From assembly GCA_964526905.1 (NCBI GenBank), contig CAZGMN010000134.1, positions 1 through 8,685 of the forward strand: 8,685 bases of DNA, written 5' to 3'. Source of the stretch: CAZGMN01 sp964526905. GTDB lineage: Bacteria; Acidobacteriota; Aminicenantia; Aminicenantales; Aminicenantaceae. Positions within the stretch are counted from its first letter, which is position 1, and each line of letters opens with the position of its first letter. Below the pieces are notes generated by a model that was not told where the DNA came from, did not search any database, and was given only the letters and a program-made list of their open reading frames with translations. The translations under genes and the position numbers were made by a program. Positions 1 through 7,542 of the stretch are shown here, one piece after another.

Positions 1-70
1 CAAAATATCTTACGCTACCTAATTCTTAATGCTGTTGCCCGGCCTCAGCACCGATGATATAATTCAGCCA

Positions 71-235
71 ATGAAAAAGGACTATCTCCCGGTCGCTATC
101 GGATTGTGGGGGATTGCTGTCCCGCTCCTTGTTTCGGTTTTCCTCTACTGCAAGACTCTTCCTGAAAAAATTACTGTTGCTTTGTCGGTGCTTATCTTCT
201 CTCTGCTTGGCCTTCTTATTTATAAAGCAAAATGA
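71..235 (+). CDS. Small two-helix membrane protein, putative partner of the adjacent symporter
   Basis: A 54-residue hydrophobic protein of no recognised family. Two membrane segments are visible: about residues 5-27 and about 33-51, separated by a short charged loop (KTLPEK), with a basic KAK tail. The ATG at 71 gives a natural MKKDY start just before the first helix. An in-frame ATG at 29 would add 14 residues (MLLPGLSTDDIIQP), and neither start has a clear Shine-Dalgarno sequence, so the start is uncertain. An in-frame TAA at 20-22 shows the gene is complete. Its TGA overlaps the start of the downstream symporter (ATGA at 232-235), implying translational coupling. Known SSS transporters often follow a small two-helix protein (DUF485 with ActP, YhdT with PanF, DUF4212 with its symporter). 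By analogy this may be an accessory subunit, but I see no sequence match to those families. Confidence 0.62.
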   Translation: MKKDYLPVAIGLWGIAVPLLVSVFLYCKTLPEKITVALSVLIFSLLGLLIYKAK

Positions 236-2016
236 TGCACCTGGCCGCTATTGACTGGTTTTTCATTATCTGGTACATGCTGCTCTCTCTTGGCATCGGC
301 ATCTATTACGCAGGAAAAGCTGGAAGAAGCCTGACTGATTTCTTTGTCAGCGGCAGAAGCCTTCCCTGGTGGGTTCTTGGAACATCGCTGGTTGCCACCA
401 CTTTCGCTGCTGACACGCCCTTGGCCGTCACTGGAATTGTCATCCAGGACGGAATTTCCGGCAACTGGTTCTGGTGGAATTTCCTTTTTGGCGGGACGCT
501 GACAGTCTTCTTCTTTGCCCATCTCTGGAGACGGGCCGAAGTTATCACTGAAGTCGAATTTATAGACCTCCGATATTCAGGTAAGTCGGCGAAATTGTTA
601 AGGGGGTTCAAAGCTCTCTACCTTGCCCTGCCTGTTTCTTCGATCATCTTTGGCTGGGTCACCCTGGCCATGGTCCAGATTTTCCGGGTCATCTTCGGCA
701 TAAGCCAAACGAACGCCCTGGCCATCTGTCTGCTGATCACGGTCTTCTATACAACTCTCTCCGGGCTCTGGGGAGTGGTGACGACAGATGTCTTTCAATT
801 TGCGATGGCCATGCTCGGGTCTGTAGTGCTCTCTGTTGTCTCAGTGGAGAAAGCCGGCGGAATAGGCTCTTTCCTCAATTCTGTGAAATCTCTTTCGTCT
901 CAAACAGGAATAAATTACCTCTCCACCATCCCCTCGTTTAAGGAATCCCTGCCGCTTGCTTTTTTTGTCGCCTTGTTTGTCCAATGGTGGGCAGTCTATT
1001 ATCCTGGAGCAGAGCCGGGAGGCGGCGGCTGGGTGGCTCAAAGGATGCTCGCCGCTCGAAATCCAAAGCATTCAGTCACTGGAACTCTCTGGTTCAATAT
1101 CGCCCACTATGTGATTAGGCCTTGGCCGTGGATCATCACCGCCCTTTCGGCCATCATCATTTTCCCTGAGCTTCTTTCATCGAAAACCGCCAATGTTGAA
1201 GCCGCCTATCCGATGATGGTCAGGTTTTTGCCTTCGGGGATAAAGGGGCTGATGATTGCTTCTTTTCTTGCCGCTTATATGTCAACCATAGAATCCATCC
1301 TGAACCTCTCTGCTTCTTACCTGGTCAATGATTTCTACGCCCCTTTCATTAAAAAAAGGGCTTCACAAAAACATTATGTGGCCGTTTCAAGGGCGGCGAC
1401 TATCCTTGTCGCTCTTTGCGGCGCTGCTTTCTCCCTGGTCCTGGGAAGCATCAAGACAGGATGGGGCCTGATCATGGAGCTTTCCGGAGGGATAGGTCTT
1501 GTCCTGCTTCTCAGATGGTACTGGTGGAGGATCAATGCCTGGTCTGAAATCTCTGCTGTTCTTGCCTCAGCCTCAATGGCCATTTATCTTAAAATATTCC
1601 CAGACTCTCCTCTTCCCTCCAGCCTTTCTTCTTTCTTCGAACGTCTTGGGTTCAAAGTCAGCGCCTGGGGAATAAATATCATCCTCATCGTCCTCTTCAC
1701 CACACTTGTCTGGATCATAGTCACTTTTCTCACTCCTCCTGACACAATTGAAAAGCTTCGAGCCTTCTACGAAAAAGTGAGGCCAGGAGGCTTCTGGTCT
1801 CCGGCCTTAGCCGAAAAAGAAAGAGGGAGCCAGTTTAAGCTTCATCCTTTTCTGGGCTGGCTTCTTTCTGTCCTGCTCATCCTCTTCCTCCTCCAGGGAA
1901 TAGGTAAGCTCATTTTTTTGCGCTGGCAAGAGGGAATTCTTTATCTGCTCGGCGGAAGCCTGGCTGGATTTTTTCTGAAAAAAGTAATAAATAAAATCAA
2001 TTGGGAGGTCAGCTAA
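232..2016 (+). CDS. Sodium:solute symporter, SSS family (SLC5-like)
   Basis: A 594-residue polytopic inner-membrane protein expected to couple solute uptake to the Na+ gradient. It starts with a short outside-facing stretch and a first helix near residues 8-26, followed by the family-typical segment SGRSLPWW (40-47) and the broken helix running through GTSLVATTFAADTPL. Near residue 350 the segment AYMSTIESILNLSAS carries the Ser-Thr pair (S351, T352) at the position that forms the Na2 sodium site in PutP- and vSGLT-like proteins. The line LVNDFYAPF follows, also typical of the family. More than a dozen hydrophobic segments are present, and the length is at the long end for the family, with a RPGGFWSP segment and extra C-terminal helices. 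The start is ATG 232 or the adjacent ATG 235; both overlap the preceding small gene and lack a clear Shine-Dalgarno sequence. The substrate is unknown; sugar, uronate or amino-acid-like compounds are all possible. Confidence 0.95.
   Translation: MMHLAAIDWFFIIWYMLLSLGIGIYYAGKAGRSLTDFFVSGRSLPWWVLGTSLVATTFAADTPLAVTGIVIQDGISGNWFWWNFLFGGTLTVFFFAHLWRRAEVITEVEFIDLRYSGKSAKLLRGFKALYLALPVSSIIFGWVTLAMVQIFRVIFGISQTNALAICLLITVFYTTLSGLWGVVTTDVFQFAMAMLGSVVLSVVSVEKAGGIGSFLNSVKSLSSQTGINYLSTIPSFKESLPLAFFVALFVQWWAVYYPGAEPGGGGWVAQRMLAARNPKHSVTGTLWFNIAHYVIRPWPWIITALSAIIIFPELLSSKTANVEAAYPMMVRFLPSGIKGLMIASFLAAYMSTIESILNLSASYLVNDFYAPFIKKRASQKHYVAVSRAATILVALCGAAFSLVLGSIKTGWGLIMELSGGIGLVLLLRWYWWRINAWSEISAVLASASMAIYLKIFPDSPLPSSLSSFFERLGFKVSAWGINIILIVLFTTLVWIIVTFLTPPDTIEKLRAFYEKVRPGGFWSPALAEKERGSQFKLHPFLGWLLSVLLILFLLQGIGKLIFLRWQEGILYLLGGSLAGFFLKKVINKINWEVS
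2003..2008 (+). promoter_or_regulatory. Ribosome binding site deciding the start at 2019
   Basis: GGGAGG lies 10 bases before ATG 2019, inside the last codons of the symporter gene. It supports ATG 2019 rather than the in-frame TTG at 2001, which would put six extra residues in front of a normal signal peptide. Confidence 0.8.
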
Positions 2017-2018
2017 AG

Positions 2019-3749
2019 ATGAAAAAGATTTTTATTTTATTAATGCTTATTTCGATTATCATTCCGGGCCTTGCCTCTGAGTTTGGCTATCCTCTTCAAG
2101 GCGAAGGCTGGTATTACATAATTGTCAGCTTCTCAAACAAGGGCGAACTTGAGAAAGGAAAATATAATCTCACCCAAGTCACGGTGAACGGCGAAAGAGT
2201 GAGAGACTTCCTTGTTTTCCAGAAAAATAAAGAAATCTTTGACAAATGGATTGACAGCCAATCTCCGTTTGAGGTCAAGGTCCGCTTCAGCTGGGAAAGA
2301 GAGAAAGAATACGAAATTAAAGCCGAGCTCCAGAATGATGAGACTCAAAAGTCAGCCTCGCTCCAGCAAAAAGTGAAGGCTCCAGCGAAAAAAGGATACT
2401 GGGACTCCGGCTGGAAGAATTATCTCTCGCTTCTCATTTCAGAGGAAAATGGTTTCCAGAGGACAAATTATCCTCTTCAGGCCACAATCGGAATCATAAG
2501 CAAATATCTCAACTCTGCCGATGAAATAAGGGTGGTGAAAGCAGAGAAGGCAGGAGATGACATTTCTTACACAGAAATCCCCTATCAGGTCTACGACCTC
2601 ATTAGCTGGGAAGATAAAAAGCTCCTCTCCCTCGAAGAAAAAGACGAAAAAACAGGAAAGCTCATCACCCGCTACCATCCGACCACAACTCTGAGCATAG
2701 CCTTTCTGGCCGACCTCAAGCCTTATGAGAAGGCAACCTACATCGTCTTCTACAACAATCCCGGCGCTAAAAAGCCTTCTTTCAAGACCGACCTTCGTCT
2801 CAGAGGCAAAGGCCTGGCAAAAACCATCGAGAATTCTTTCTACAAAGTCGTCCTCCACCCAAAGAGCGGTATGATTTATGAAATCTACGAAAAAGAGACA
2901 GGAATAAAGCTCGAGCACAAACTGGAGACAAACGGAGCCGTCCATTGGAACCCTGATGCCTATTCCCCTCCCCATGCCTGGTCTCATTGCTCAGACTGGG
3001 AGAATCCTTCTTTTTCAGAAGAGGCCGGGCCAATTTTCTACCGCCTCACTCGTTCTGCTCCTCTCCCCCACCTCAAAGATGTTACGGCCAGCATCACCTA
3101 TTATTTCTACAAGGACTCTCCTTTGATCATCATTGAATCCCTGATGGAGATAAAAAGCGACATTTTCCTCAAAGCCCTGAGAAGCTCTGAGGTTGTTTTT
3201 AACAAGAAGGTTTTTAATAAAGCCGCCTTTAAAACCATGGGAGGAAAAGTCGAGGTCATAGATTTCGCTGAATCCAGGATGCACCCCAAGCATGTTATCA
3301 CCCTCAGGCCCGATACACCGTGGATTTCCTTCTTCAGCCAGGAAAAAAACATCGCCTTTTCCAGCCTCTTTCTCGAGCTTTCAACCTCAAACCTCAACGG
3401 CGGCGAAGCATCTCTTCAACAGCCCTACATCTACATCGAGCACGGCCCCTGGTATTATCTCGCCAGGCCCTTTGTCTACTCCTTCGGCTCTAACAATCAA
3501 ACTCGGATGCTTCCTGTGAGAAAAGGGAGCATCTATTATGATAAAAATGCCTGGATGGTTTTTTCACTTAAAAAGAGTGATTATGCTTCGACAAATGATA
3601 ACTATTTTAATATGCTGAAGCATCCGCTCTCCATTTTTGAGGAAATCGAGACCTATCCCGAAAGCCCTGAAGGATGGCTGGTGCCAATCCTCACCGAACC
3701 TTTCGAGGAAGGAGTCAAAGAGGCCATTGGAGCGAAAAAGAAAAAATGA
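2019..3749 (+). CDS. Secreted beta-rich protein of unrecognised family, paralogue A
   Basis: A 576-residue exported protein whose function I do not recognise. Residues 1-20 form a Sec signal peptide (basic MKK, hydrophobic core, cleavage likely after GLAS); no lipobox is seen. Three parts follow: a beta-rich N-terminal domain (about 22-118, with VNGERVRDFLVF), a middle domain (about 126-265, from GYWDSGWKNYLSL), and a large C-terminal domain (about 268-576). The latter begins with ENSFYKVVLHPKSG, a pattern resembling beta-sandwich domains of GH38 mannosidases and YetA/PL26-type lyases. A striking motif, HWNPDx3Px2AWxHx3W, spans residues 309-327 (H309, D313, H323, plus an extra H319). It is clearly homologous to the protein at 5116-6666 but has an additional tail of about 30 residues with a lysine-rich end. 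It follows the symporter by 2 bases and overlaps the next gene by 4. A role in binding or cutting a carbohydrate outside the cytoplasm is an inference. Confidence 0.88.
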   Translation: MKKIFILLMLISIIIPGLASEFGYPLQGEGWYYIIVSFSNKGELEKGKYNLTQVTVNGERVRDFLVFQKNKEIFDKWIDSQSPFEVKVRFSWEREKEYEIKAELQNDETQKSASLQQKVKAPAKKGYWDSGWKNYLSLLISEENGFQRTNYPLQATIGIISKYLNSADEIRVVKAEKAGDDISYTEIPYQVYDLISWEDKKLLSLEEKDEKTGKLITRYHPTTTLSIAFLADLKPYEKATYIVFYNNPGAKKPSFKTDLRLRGKGLAKTIENSFYKVVLHPKSGMIYEIYEKETGIKLEHKLETNGAVHWNPDAYSPPHAWSHCSDWENPSFSEEAGPIFYRLTRSAPLPHLKDVTASITYYFYKDSPLIIIESLMEIKSDIFLKALRSSEVVFNKKVFNKAAFKTMGGKVEVIDFAESRMHPKHVITLRPDTPWISFFSQEKNIAFSSLFLELSTSNLNGGEASLQQPYIYIEHGPWYYLARPFVYSFGSNNQTRMLPVRKGSIYYDKNAWMVFSLKKSDYASTNDNYFNMLKHPLSIFEEIETYPESPEGWLVPILTEPFEEGVKEAIGAKKKK

Positions 3750-5119
3750 AGCTAAAAGCCGTTGAGGAAATCATAGAAAAAACCAATCCTGAGATAGAGA
3801 GAAGTCTCCAAGTTACAAGAAAAGAATACAGAGAAAGATGGCAGAATGTTCAAAGGGCAATGAAGGAAAAGGGCTATGACCTTGGCTATGCCTGCGGAAG
3901 CGAGCTCGACCGCTCTGACATCGCCTGGCTGGCAGGCGTCTTTGACCCTATCATTGAGAGGTATGGAATTCTGATTCCGGTGAGAGGAACTCCTGTTGTT
4001 GTTGCCGGGTCAGAAGGAGGCCGTGTCATCAAAGACTGCCTCAAGGCCTCGGGCGCTGAGATGGCCCTTCTCCGGGAATACCAGATCTCTGACGAGGATT
4101 ACAGGTTTGCCAAGTTTGAGAGCCTGGAGGGCGTCGTCTCCAGGATAGTTCCCCTTAAGCCGCGAAAATCAATAAAGGTCGTTTTTTTTTCCAGCAGCCA
4201 GTTCATTCCTTTTGACCACGTCAATCTCTTTCAAGGAAAATTTGGCGTTGAAAATACAATTTTTGACGTTGATTTGCTGCGGAAAATAAAATACGAGAAA
4301 TCAACGACTGAGCTGAGAATCATCGCCATGGCCAATCGAATCGCCGACGCCTCTTTTCTGGGCATGCTCTCTGCGCTTGAGCCGGGTGCAAGAGAGCTTG
4401 ATATTGCTGCCGTTGGAGACTATATCTCCAGACGGCTGGGGGCAAGTCGCACGGGTTTTCCGACGATTGTCTCCTCAGGAGCGAGGGGAAGAACTGTGCT
4501 CGGTCCGGCCACAAACCGGACTATGAGAAAGGGAGAGTTTGTCTCTTTGGGAATAAGCCCAACCTTTAACGGCTATCATGGAATCATGAGAAGGACGGTT
4601 AAGGTTGGGATGGAGCCAGCGGCTGATGAGCAGGCTTTCCTGGCAGCTCTCGAAGGACTCTACAATGAGGTGATGAAAGCGGTTCGAGAGGCCTCTGAGA
4701 AAAGCCTTCCTTCAAATTTCATCGATAAAAGAGGCAAAGAATACATCGACAGGACAAAGTTAAAGACAAGGCTGGGAAGGCTGCTCCGTCCGAGAGAGCC
4801 CTACACCTTCATCCACAACACTGGCTGCTCTGAGTGCCAGGAAGGCTATGGAGCCGTCACTCCCTACACTTTCGAGCCGCTGGCCAATCAGGCGGCACTG
4901 ATGATCGATGTCGCCTTCATGGGATTCGACGAAAAGGGAGACCTTGTCTTTCCAGTCGAGTATGCGGTCATCGAAGACTGTTTCTGGAAGAAAGGAAAAA
5001 GGATTGGCGTCTATAACCGTTTGCCCTTGAACGTTCAGGAATTTGTAGGAAAAGAAATATCTTCACTACCAGAGAGCAAAGTTAATCCCTACCATAGAGA
5101 CTTGGAGGACAAAAAATGA
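3746..5119 (+). CDS. M24/creatinase-fold (pita-bread) protein lacking most metal ligands
   Basis: A 457-residue protein with no signal peptide, so probably cytosolic. The N-terminal half resembles the creatinase/prolidase N-domain (EYRERWQNVQRAMKEKGYD, then SDIAWLAGVFDPIIERYGIL), and the C-terminal half resembles the M24 catalytic domain (ELRIIAMANRIADASFLGML, then GYHGIMRRTVKVG). By eye the usual ligands are mostly changed. The first Asp (vDlG) is S267, the second Asp (sDiTRT) is I280, and the HxxGH box reads HNTGC (357-361). The first Glu region reads MIDVAF with D388, while E405 may keep the last Glu. An ordinary Xaa-Pro peptidase is therefore doubtful. A metal-free activity, as in creatinase, or a non-enzymatic role fits better. 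ATG 3746 is chosen because it gives the ATGA overlap seen at other junctions here; an in-frame ATG at 3674 would overlap the previous gene by 76 bases and add an arginine-rich, atypical leader. The gene sits between two paralogous secreted-protein genes. Confidence 0.85.
   Translation: MKLKAVEEIIEKTNPEIERSLQVTRKEYRERWQNVQRAMKEKGYDLGYACGSELDRSDIAWLAGVFDPIIERYGILIPVRGTPVVVAGSEGGRVIKDCLKASGAEMALLREYQISDEDYRFAKFESLEGVVSRIVPLKPRKSIKVVFFSSSQFIPFDHVNLFQGKFGVENTIFDVDLLRKIKYEKSTTELRIIAMANRIADASFLGMLSALEPGARELDIAAVGDYISRRLGASRTGFPTIVSSGARGRTVLGPATNRTMRKGEFVSLGISPTFNGYHGIMRRTVKVGMEPAADEQAFLAALEGLYNEVMKAVREASEKSLPSNFIDKRGKEYIDRTKLKTRLGRLLRPREPYTFIHNTGCSECQEGYGAVTPYTFEPLANQAALMIDVAFMGFDEKGDLVFPVEYAVIEDCFWKKGKRIGVYNRLPLNVQEFVGKEISSLPESKVNPYHRDLEDKK
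5104..5108 (+). promoter_or_regulatory. Ribosome binding site for the gene at 5116
   Basis: GGAGG lies 7 bases before ATG 5116, within the end of the M24-like gene. It fixes the start of the second secreted protein and suggests strong re-initiation at the ATGA overlap. Confidence 0.8.
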
Positions 5120-6666
5120 AAAAGACAATCTTTCTTGCGCTTCTGCTCCTGCCCGCAGGATGGCTCAATGGAAATAACATCGAATTCCAATCGCCGAGCT
5201 TCGAAAAAGGCTGTTACAGGATAACCTTCCCCTACGAGGTCAAAAAGCAAAATATTCTTCTTAAAGAAATACAGCTTAATGGGAAAAAATTCGAGGGCTT
5301 TCTTGTCTTCAAGCAAGGAAAGAATATGGACTCATCCAAAGCTCTTGAGAATGGAATCTACGACATCCATCTCGACTATGCCTGGGCCAATAAGACCCTT
5401 TATAAAATAAATCTTTTCTATCAGCAGGGAAATTCTCAGAAAATCAGGAAAACCGAGATGCAGGGAATCTCTCCTGAAAAAGGAGGAATTCCTGCAGGCG
5501 AAGAGGGCTTTTACCGAGTCTATGTGGCAGAAGAAAATGCCGGGCTGGAGAGGAAAGGCGAAATCTCGTACCTGACGCTCGTGGCTGCCAAGATAGACCT
5601 TGAGAACGAGAGCTTTATCATCCTCGATGGAAACAATCCGATTGATTATCAAATCTTAGAGATCAAGGAATCGACTCCTGACGAGAATGCAGCAAAAGAC
5701 CAGCCTCAAACCCTGACTTATAAAATCGCCGTTCCTTTGAGCCTGGGACCTTATGAGAAAAAAATCATCCTTGTTCTCAAAGGGAAAGCAGAGACTCCTG
5801 AGGAAGAAGGCTTTGAGATAAGCGGCGAAGGCGTGGGAAAAACAATCAGGAGCAAAAGAATCTCCCTCGAATTTCATCAAGAAAGCGGACAGGTTAATGT
5901 CATTGAATACCTCAAGGAGGGGATAAAGCTCTTCAACGAGGCAGGTGTCATCCACTGGAACCCGGACTTCTTCATTCCAGGAATAGCCTGGGACCATTCT
6001 TTCAACTGGAACCCTCCCCCTCATTTTGAGGAGAATATCGGAAAATTCCTCTACATCAATTCAAGAAGCGGGCCGATGCAGTCTATCAAGGATGTTATTC
6101 TTGAAGTCAAGTATCTGCTTGAAGCCAATTCACCCTATTTTATCTCAGAAACAAGGATGACCGTAAATAAAAACCTTGGTGTTATCGCTGTCAGGAATGA
6201 TGAAATGGTCCTCTACAAGAAGTTGTTTGACTCTCTGGTTTACAAGAACAAAAAGAATGAAGTCATCCAGATGCCCCTCAAGGAGAAGCCTCAGTGCCCT
6301 GACGGGCTCGTCCATGTTACAGCGGAGAATGTGGATTGGGTTGGCCTCCTGAACACAGAGCAAAAATACGGATTTTTCAGCCTGAGAATAAACTCTGTCA
6401 ACAGCAACCTGAATTCTTCAGGAGAGTGGCTGAACAGGCCAGGGACCTATTTTTACGCTCCGTCAGATGGAAAATATGTCTACTGGGTCAGGCCCCTTCT
6501 CTACACCTGGTCTGAATACCCGACAAGAAACCTCCTGACTTTTGTTCCAGAGGGAAGCTTCTTCTATGAAAAAAATGCCTATCTCCTCTTGAGCTTGACA
6601 AAGGATTATCTGGCTCTACTGGATACACTTCTTAAAAAGCTCAAAAATCCGGTGAGAATCTATTGA
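5116..6666 (+). CDS. Secreted beta-rich protein of unrecognised family, paralogue B
   Basis: A 516-residue exported protein, a diverged paralogue of the product of 2019-3749. Residues 1-19 form a Sec signal peptide (MKKTIFLALLLLPAGWLNG). The same three-part layout is visible: an N-terminal domain with LNGKKFEGFLVF, a middle domain from about 131 (GFYRVYVAEEN), and a C-terminal domain from about 240 (GVGKTIRSKRISLEF). The motif HWNPDx3Px2AWxHx3W occurs at 280-298 with the same spacing as in paralogue A (H280, D284, H294, W298). Other shared blocks are LYKKLF, the SxxSNLN-like stretch (SVNSNLNSSGEW), YxVRPLLYTW, and a closing GSFFYEKNAYLLLSL then NPVRIY. It ends where paralogue A still has about 30 more residues. 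It overlaps the M24-like gene by 4 bases and the deacetylase ATG by 1 base. The function is unknown; an extracytoplasmic carbohydrate-active or carbohydrate-binding role is inferred from the fold-like patterns and neighbours. Confidence 0.88.
   Translation: MKKTIFLALLLLPAGWLNGNNIEFQSPSFEKGCYRITFPYEVKKQNILLKEIQLNGKKFEGFLVFKQGKNMDSSKALENGIYDIHLDYAWANKTLYKINLFYQQGNSQKIRKTEMQGISPEKGGIPAGEEGFYRVYVAEENAGLERKGEISYLTLVAAKIDLENESFIILDGNNPIDYQILEIKESTPDENAAKDQPQTLTYKIAVPLSLGPYEKKIILVLKGKAETPEEEGFEISGEGVGKTIRSKRISLEFHQESGQVNVIEYLKEGIKLFNEAGVIHWNPDFFIPGIAWDHSFNWNPPPHFEENIGKFLYINSRSGPMQSIKDVILEVKYLLEANSPYFISETRMTVNKNLGVIAVRNDEMVLYKKLFDSLVYKNKKNEVIQMPLKEKPQCPDGLVHVTAENVDWVGLLNTEQKYGFFSLRINSVNSNLNSSGEWLNRPGTYFYAPSDGKYVYWVRPLLYTWSEYPTRNLLTFVPEGSFFYEKNAYLLLSLTKDYLALLDTLLKKLKNPVRIY
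6651..6656 (+). promoter_or_regulatory. Ribosome binding site for the deacetylase gene
   Basis: GGTGAG lies 9 bases before ATG 6666. The spacing favours ATG 6666, whose A is shared with the preceding TGA stop, over the in-frame TTG at 6663. Confidence 0.6.
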
Positions 6667-7496
6667 TGGAATTTGTCGATTTCCAGCATCTTCAAAGAAG
6701 CAGCAGGATTGACCTCATCTTCCCTGGCTGGAAAAAGGGTGAGACCGTGGCATTTCTTTCTCCTCATGATGACGATGTCCTGCTCGGCGCAGGCTATCTG
6801 TTATCGGCTGTAATCGAGAATAAAGGCAATCCTCTGCTCCTCATCTTCTGCAGCGGAGATGCCGGCTACTCTTCGCCGCAGGAAAAAAAGACTATCGCTC
6901 AAAGAAGAAAAGAGGAAGCTTTCCGGGCACACGGAATGCTCGGCTTAAAAAAGAAAAACATCTTTTACTTTGATATCCCAGACTTCTGTCTGATGCCCCA
7001 TCTCAACAGAAAATTTTCAGAGAGCAAGGGAATTTTTGATGAGCAGCTCAGGCTCTTCAGAAAAGAGAAAGTGTCAAGGGTCGTTTTTTCCAGTGGATAT
7101 TTCGAGCACTGGGACCACACAGCAGTGTTCTTAATGGGAATCTACACTTCACCTCAAGCCGGAGACCCTGTTCTGGCTGACATCGGCTCTCCTTTCAAGG
7201 CAAAATCTTATTATATCTATTCTGTCTGGGCGGATTTCGAGCCCTTGAAATCTGAATCTGACAAGATAAGGGCGGAGAAAGGGATTGTGGTCGATGAGGA
7301 GCTTGAAAAGAAGATCAGAGAGTCTATAAAGTGCTTTAGCTCACAACAAAAAATATTTCAAAGTATTGTCGCTCACAGAGAAAAAAGGAGATGGGGCAAA
7401 TCTTACCTTGAGCTCTACAAGGAGGCCAAAGTCAGAGCCCAGACTGATTTCAAGCCGTACTTCAGCCTGCTCAAAGAATGCAAAAAGATAAAATAA
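6666..7496 (+). CDS. PIG-L/LmbE family deacetylase
   Basis: A 276-residue protein without a signal peptide, expected to be a cytosolic zinc-dependent N-deacetylase acting on N-acetylated sugars or related amides. The family's first metal motif appears as SPHDDDVLLGAG: H34 and D37 match the zinc ligands and D36 the catalytic base, while the usual AHPDDE is altered at the Pro (now D35) and Glu (now V38). The second motif appears as EHWDH, with H148 and H151 matching the HxDH pair. Between them, LLIFCSGDAGYSS and QRRKEEAFRAHGMLG correspond to the family's thread of helix and strand after the first motif (typically xxRxxExxxAxxxLG). The length fits the family. It shares one base with the previous gene. 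Possible substrates include GlcNAc-type glycans and N-acetyl-amino-sugar conjugates; nothing in the sequence chooses among them. Confidence 0.9.
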   Translation: MEFVDFQHLQRSSRIDLIFPGWKKGETVAFLSPHDDDVLLGAGYLLSAVIENKGNPLLLIFCSGDAGYSSPQEKKTIAQRRKEEAFRAHGMLGLKKKNIFYFDIPDFCLMPHLNRKFSESKGIFDEQLRLFRKEKVSRVVFSSGYFEHWDHTAVFLMGIYTSPQAGDPVLADIGSPFKAKSYYIYSVWADFEPLKSESDKIRAEKGIVVDEELEKKIRESIKCFSSQQKIFQSIVAHREKRRWGKSYLELYKEAKVRAQTDFKPYFSLLKECKKIK

Positions 7497-7520
7497 AAAA
7501 TTTCAATCTTTCTGTCTTTT

Positions 7521-7537
7521 TGCGCTAAAATAACGCA
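7521..7537 (+). promoter_or_regulatory. Imperfect 17-bp dyad with a possible -10 box upstream of the kinase gene
   Basis: TGCGCTAAAATAACGCA is a palindrome of two 7-base arms (TGCGCTA and TAACGCA, one mismatch) around AAA, in the only sizeable gap of the window. TAAAAT at 7526-7531 is one base from the TATAAT consensus; no convincing -35 box is seen. It could be an operator over a weak promoter for the kinase gene. The arms are too short and no T-run follows, so a terminator is unlikely. Such a site can also arise by chance. Confidence 0.3.
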
Positions 7538-7542
7538 TTGTA

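Noticed and set aside
1..57. Possible 3' end of an upstream gene, either frame 1 ending at TGA 55-57 or frame 3 ending at TAA 27-29 (the latter overlapping ATG 29).
   Set aside because: Too short to recognise and two frames are equally open, so no supported call. The frame 1 option would fit a small-gene start at 71, the frame 3 option a start at 29.
2439..2987. Minus-strand open frame of 182 codons.
   Set aside because: It lies entirely inside the well-supported secreted protein gene, has no ribosome binding site or recognisable domain, and the plus-strand product has a clear paralogue.
3674..3745. Extended start for the M24-like gene at ATG 3674.
   Set aside because: It would overlap the preceding gene by 76 bases and add an arginine-rich leader with no family resemblance; ATG 3746 gives the standard ATGA junction.
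3746..5119. Straight annotation as Xaa-Pro dipeptidase or aminopeptidase.
   Set aside because: The fold fits, but most metal-binding residues needed for that activity are not seen.
7497..7540. Rho-independent terminator after the deacetylase gene.
   Set aside because: The only inverted repeat is AT-rich at its centre, has a mismatch and a three-base loop, and is not followed by a run of T.
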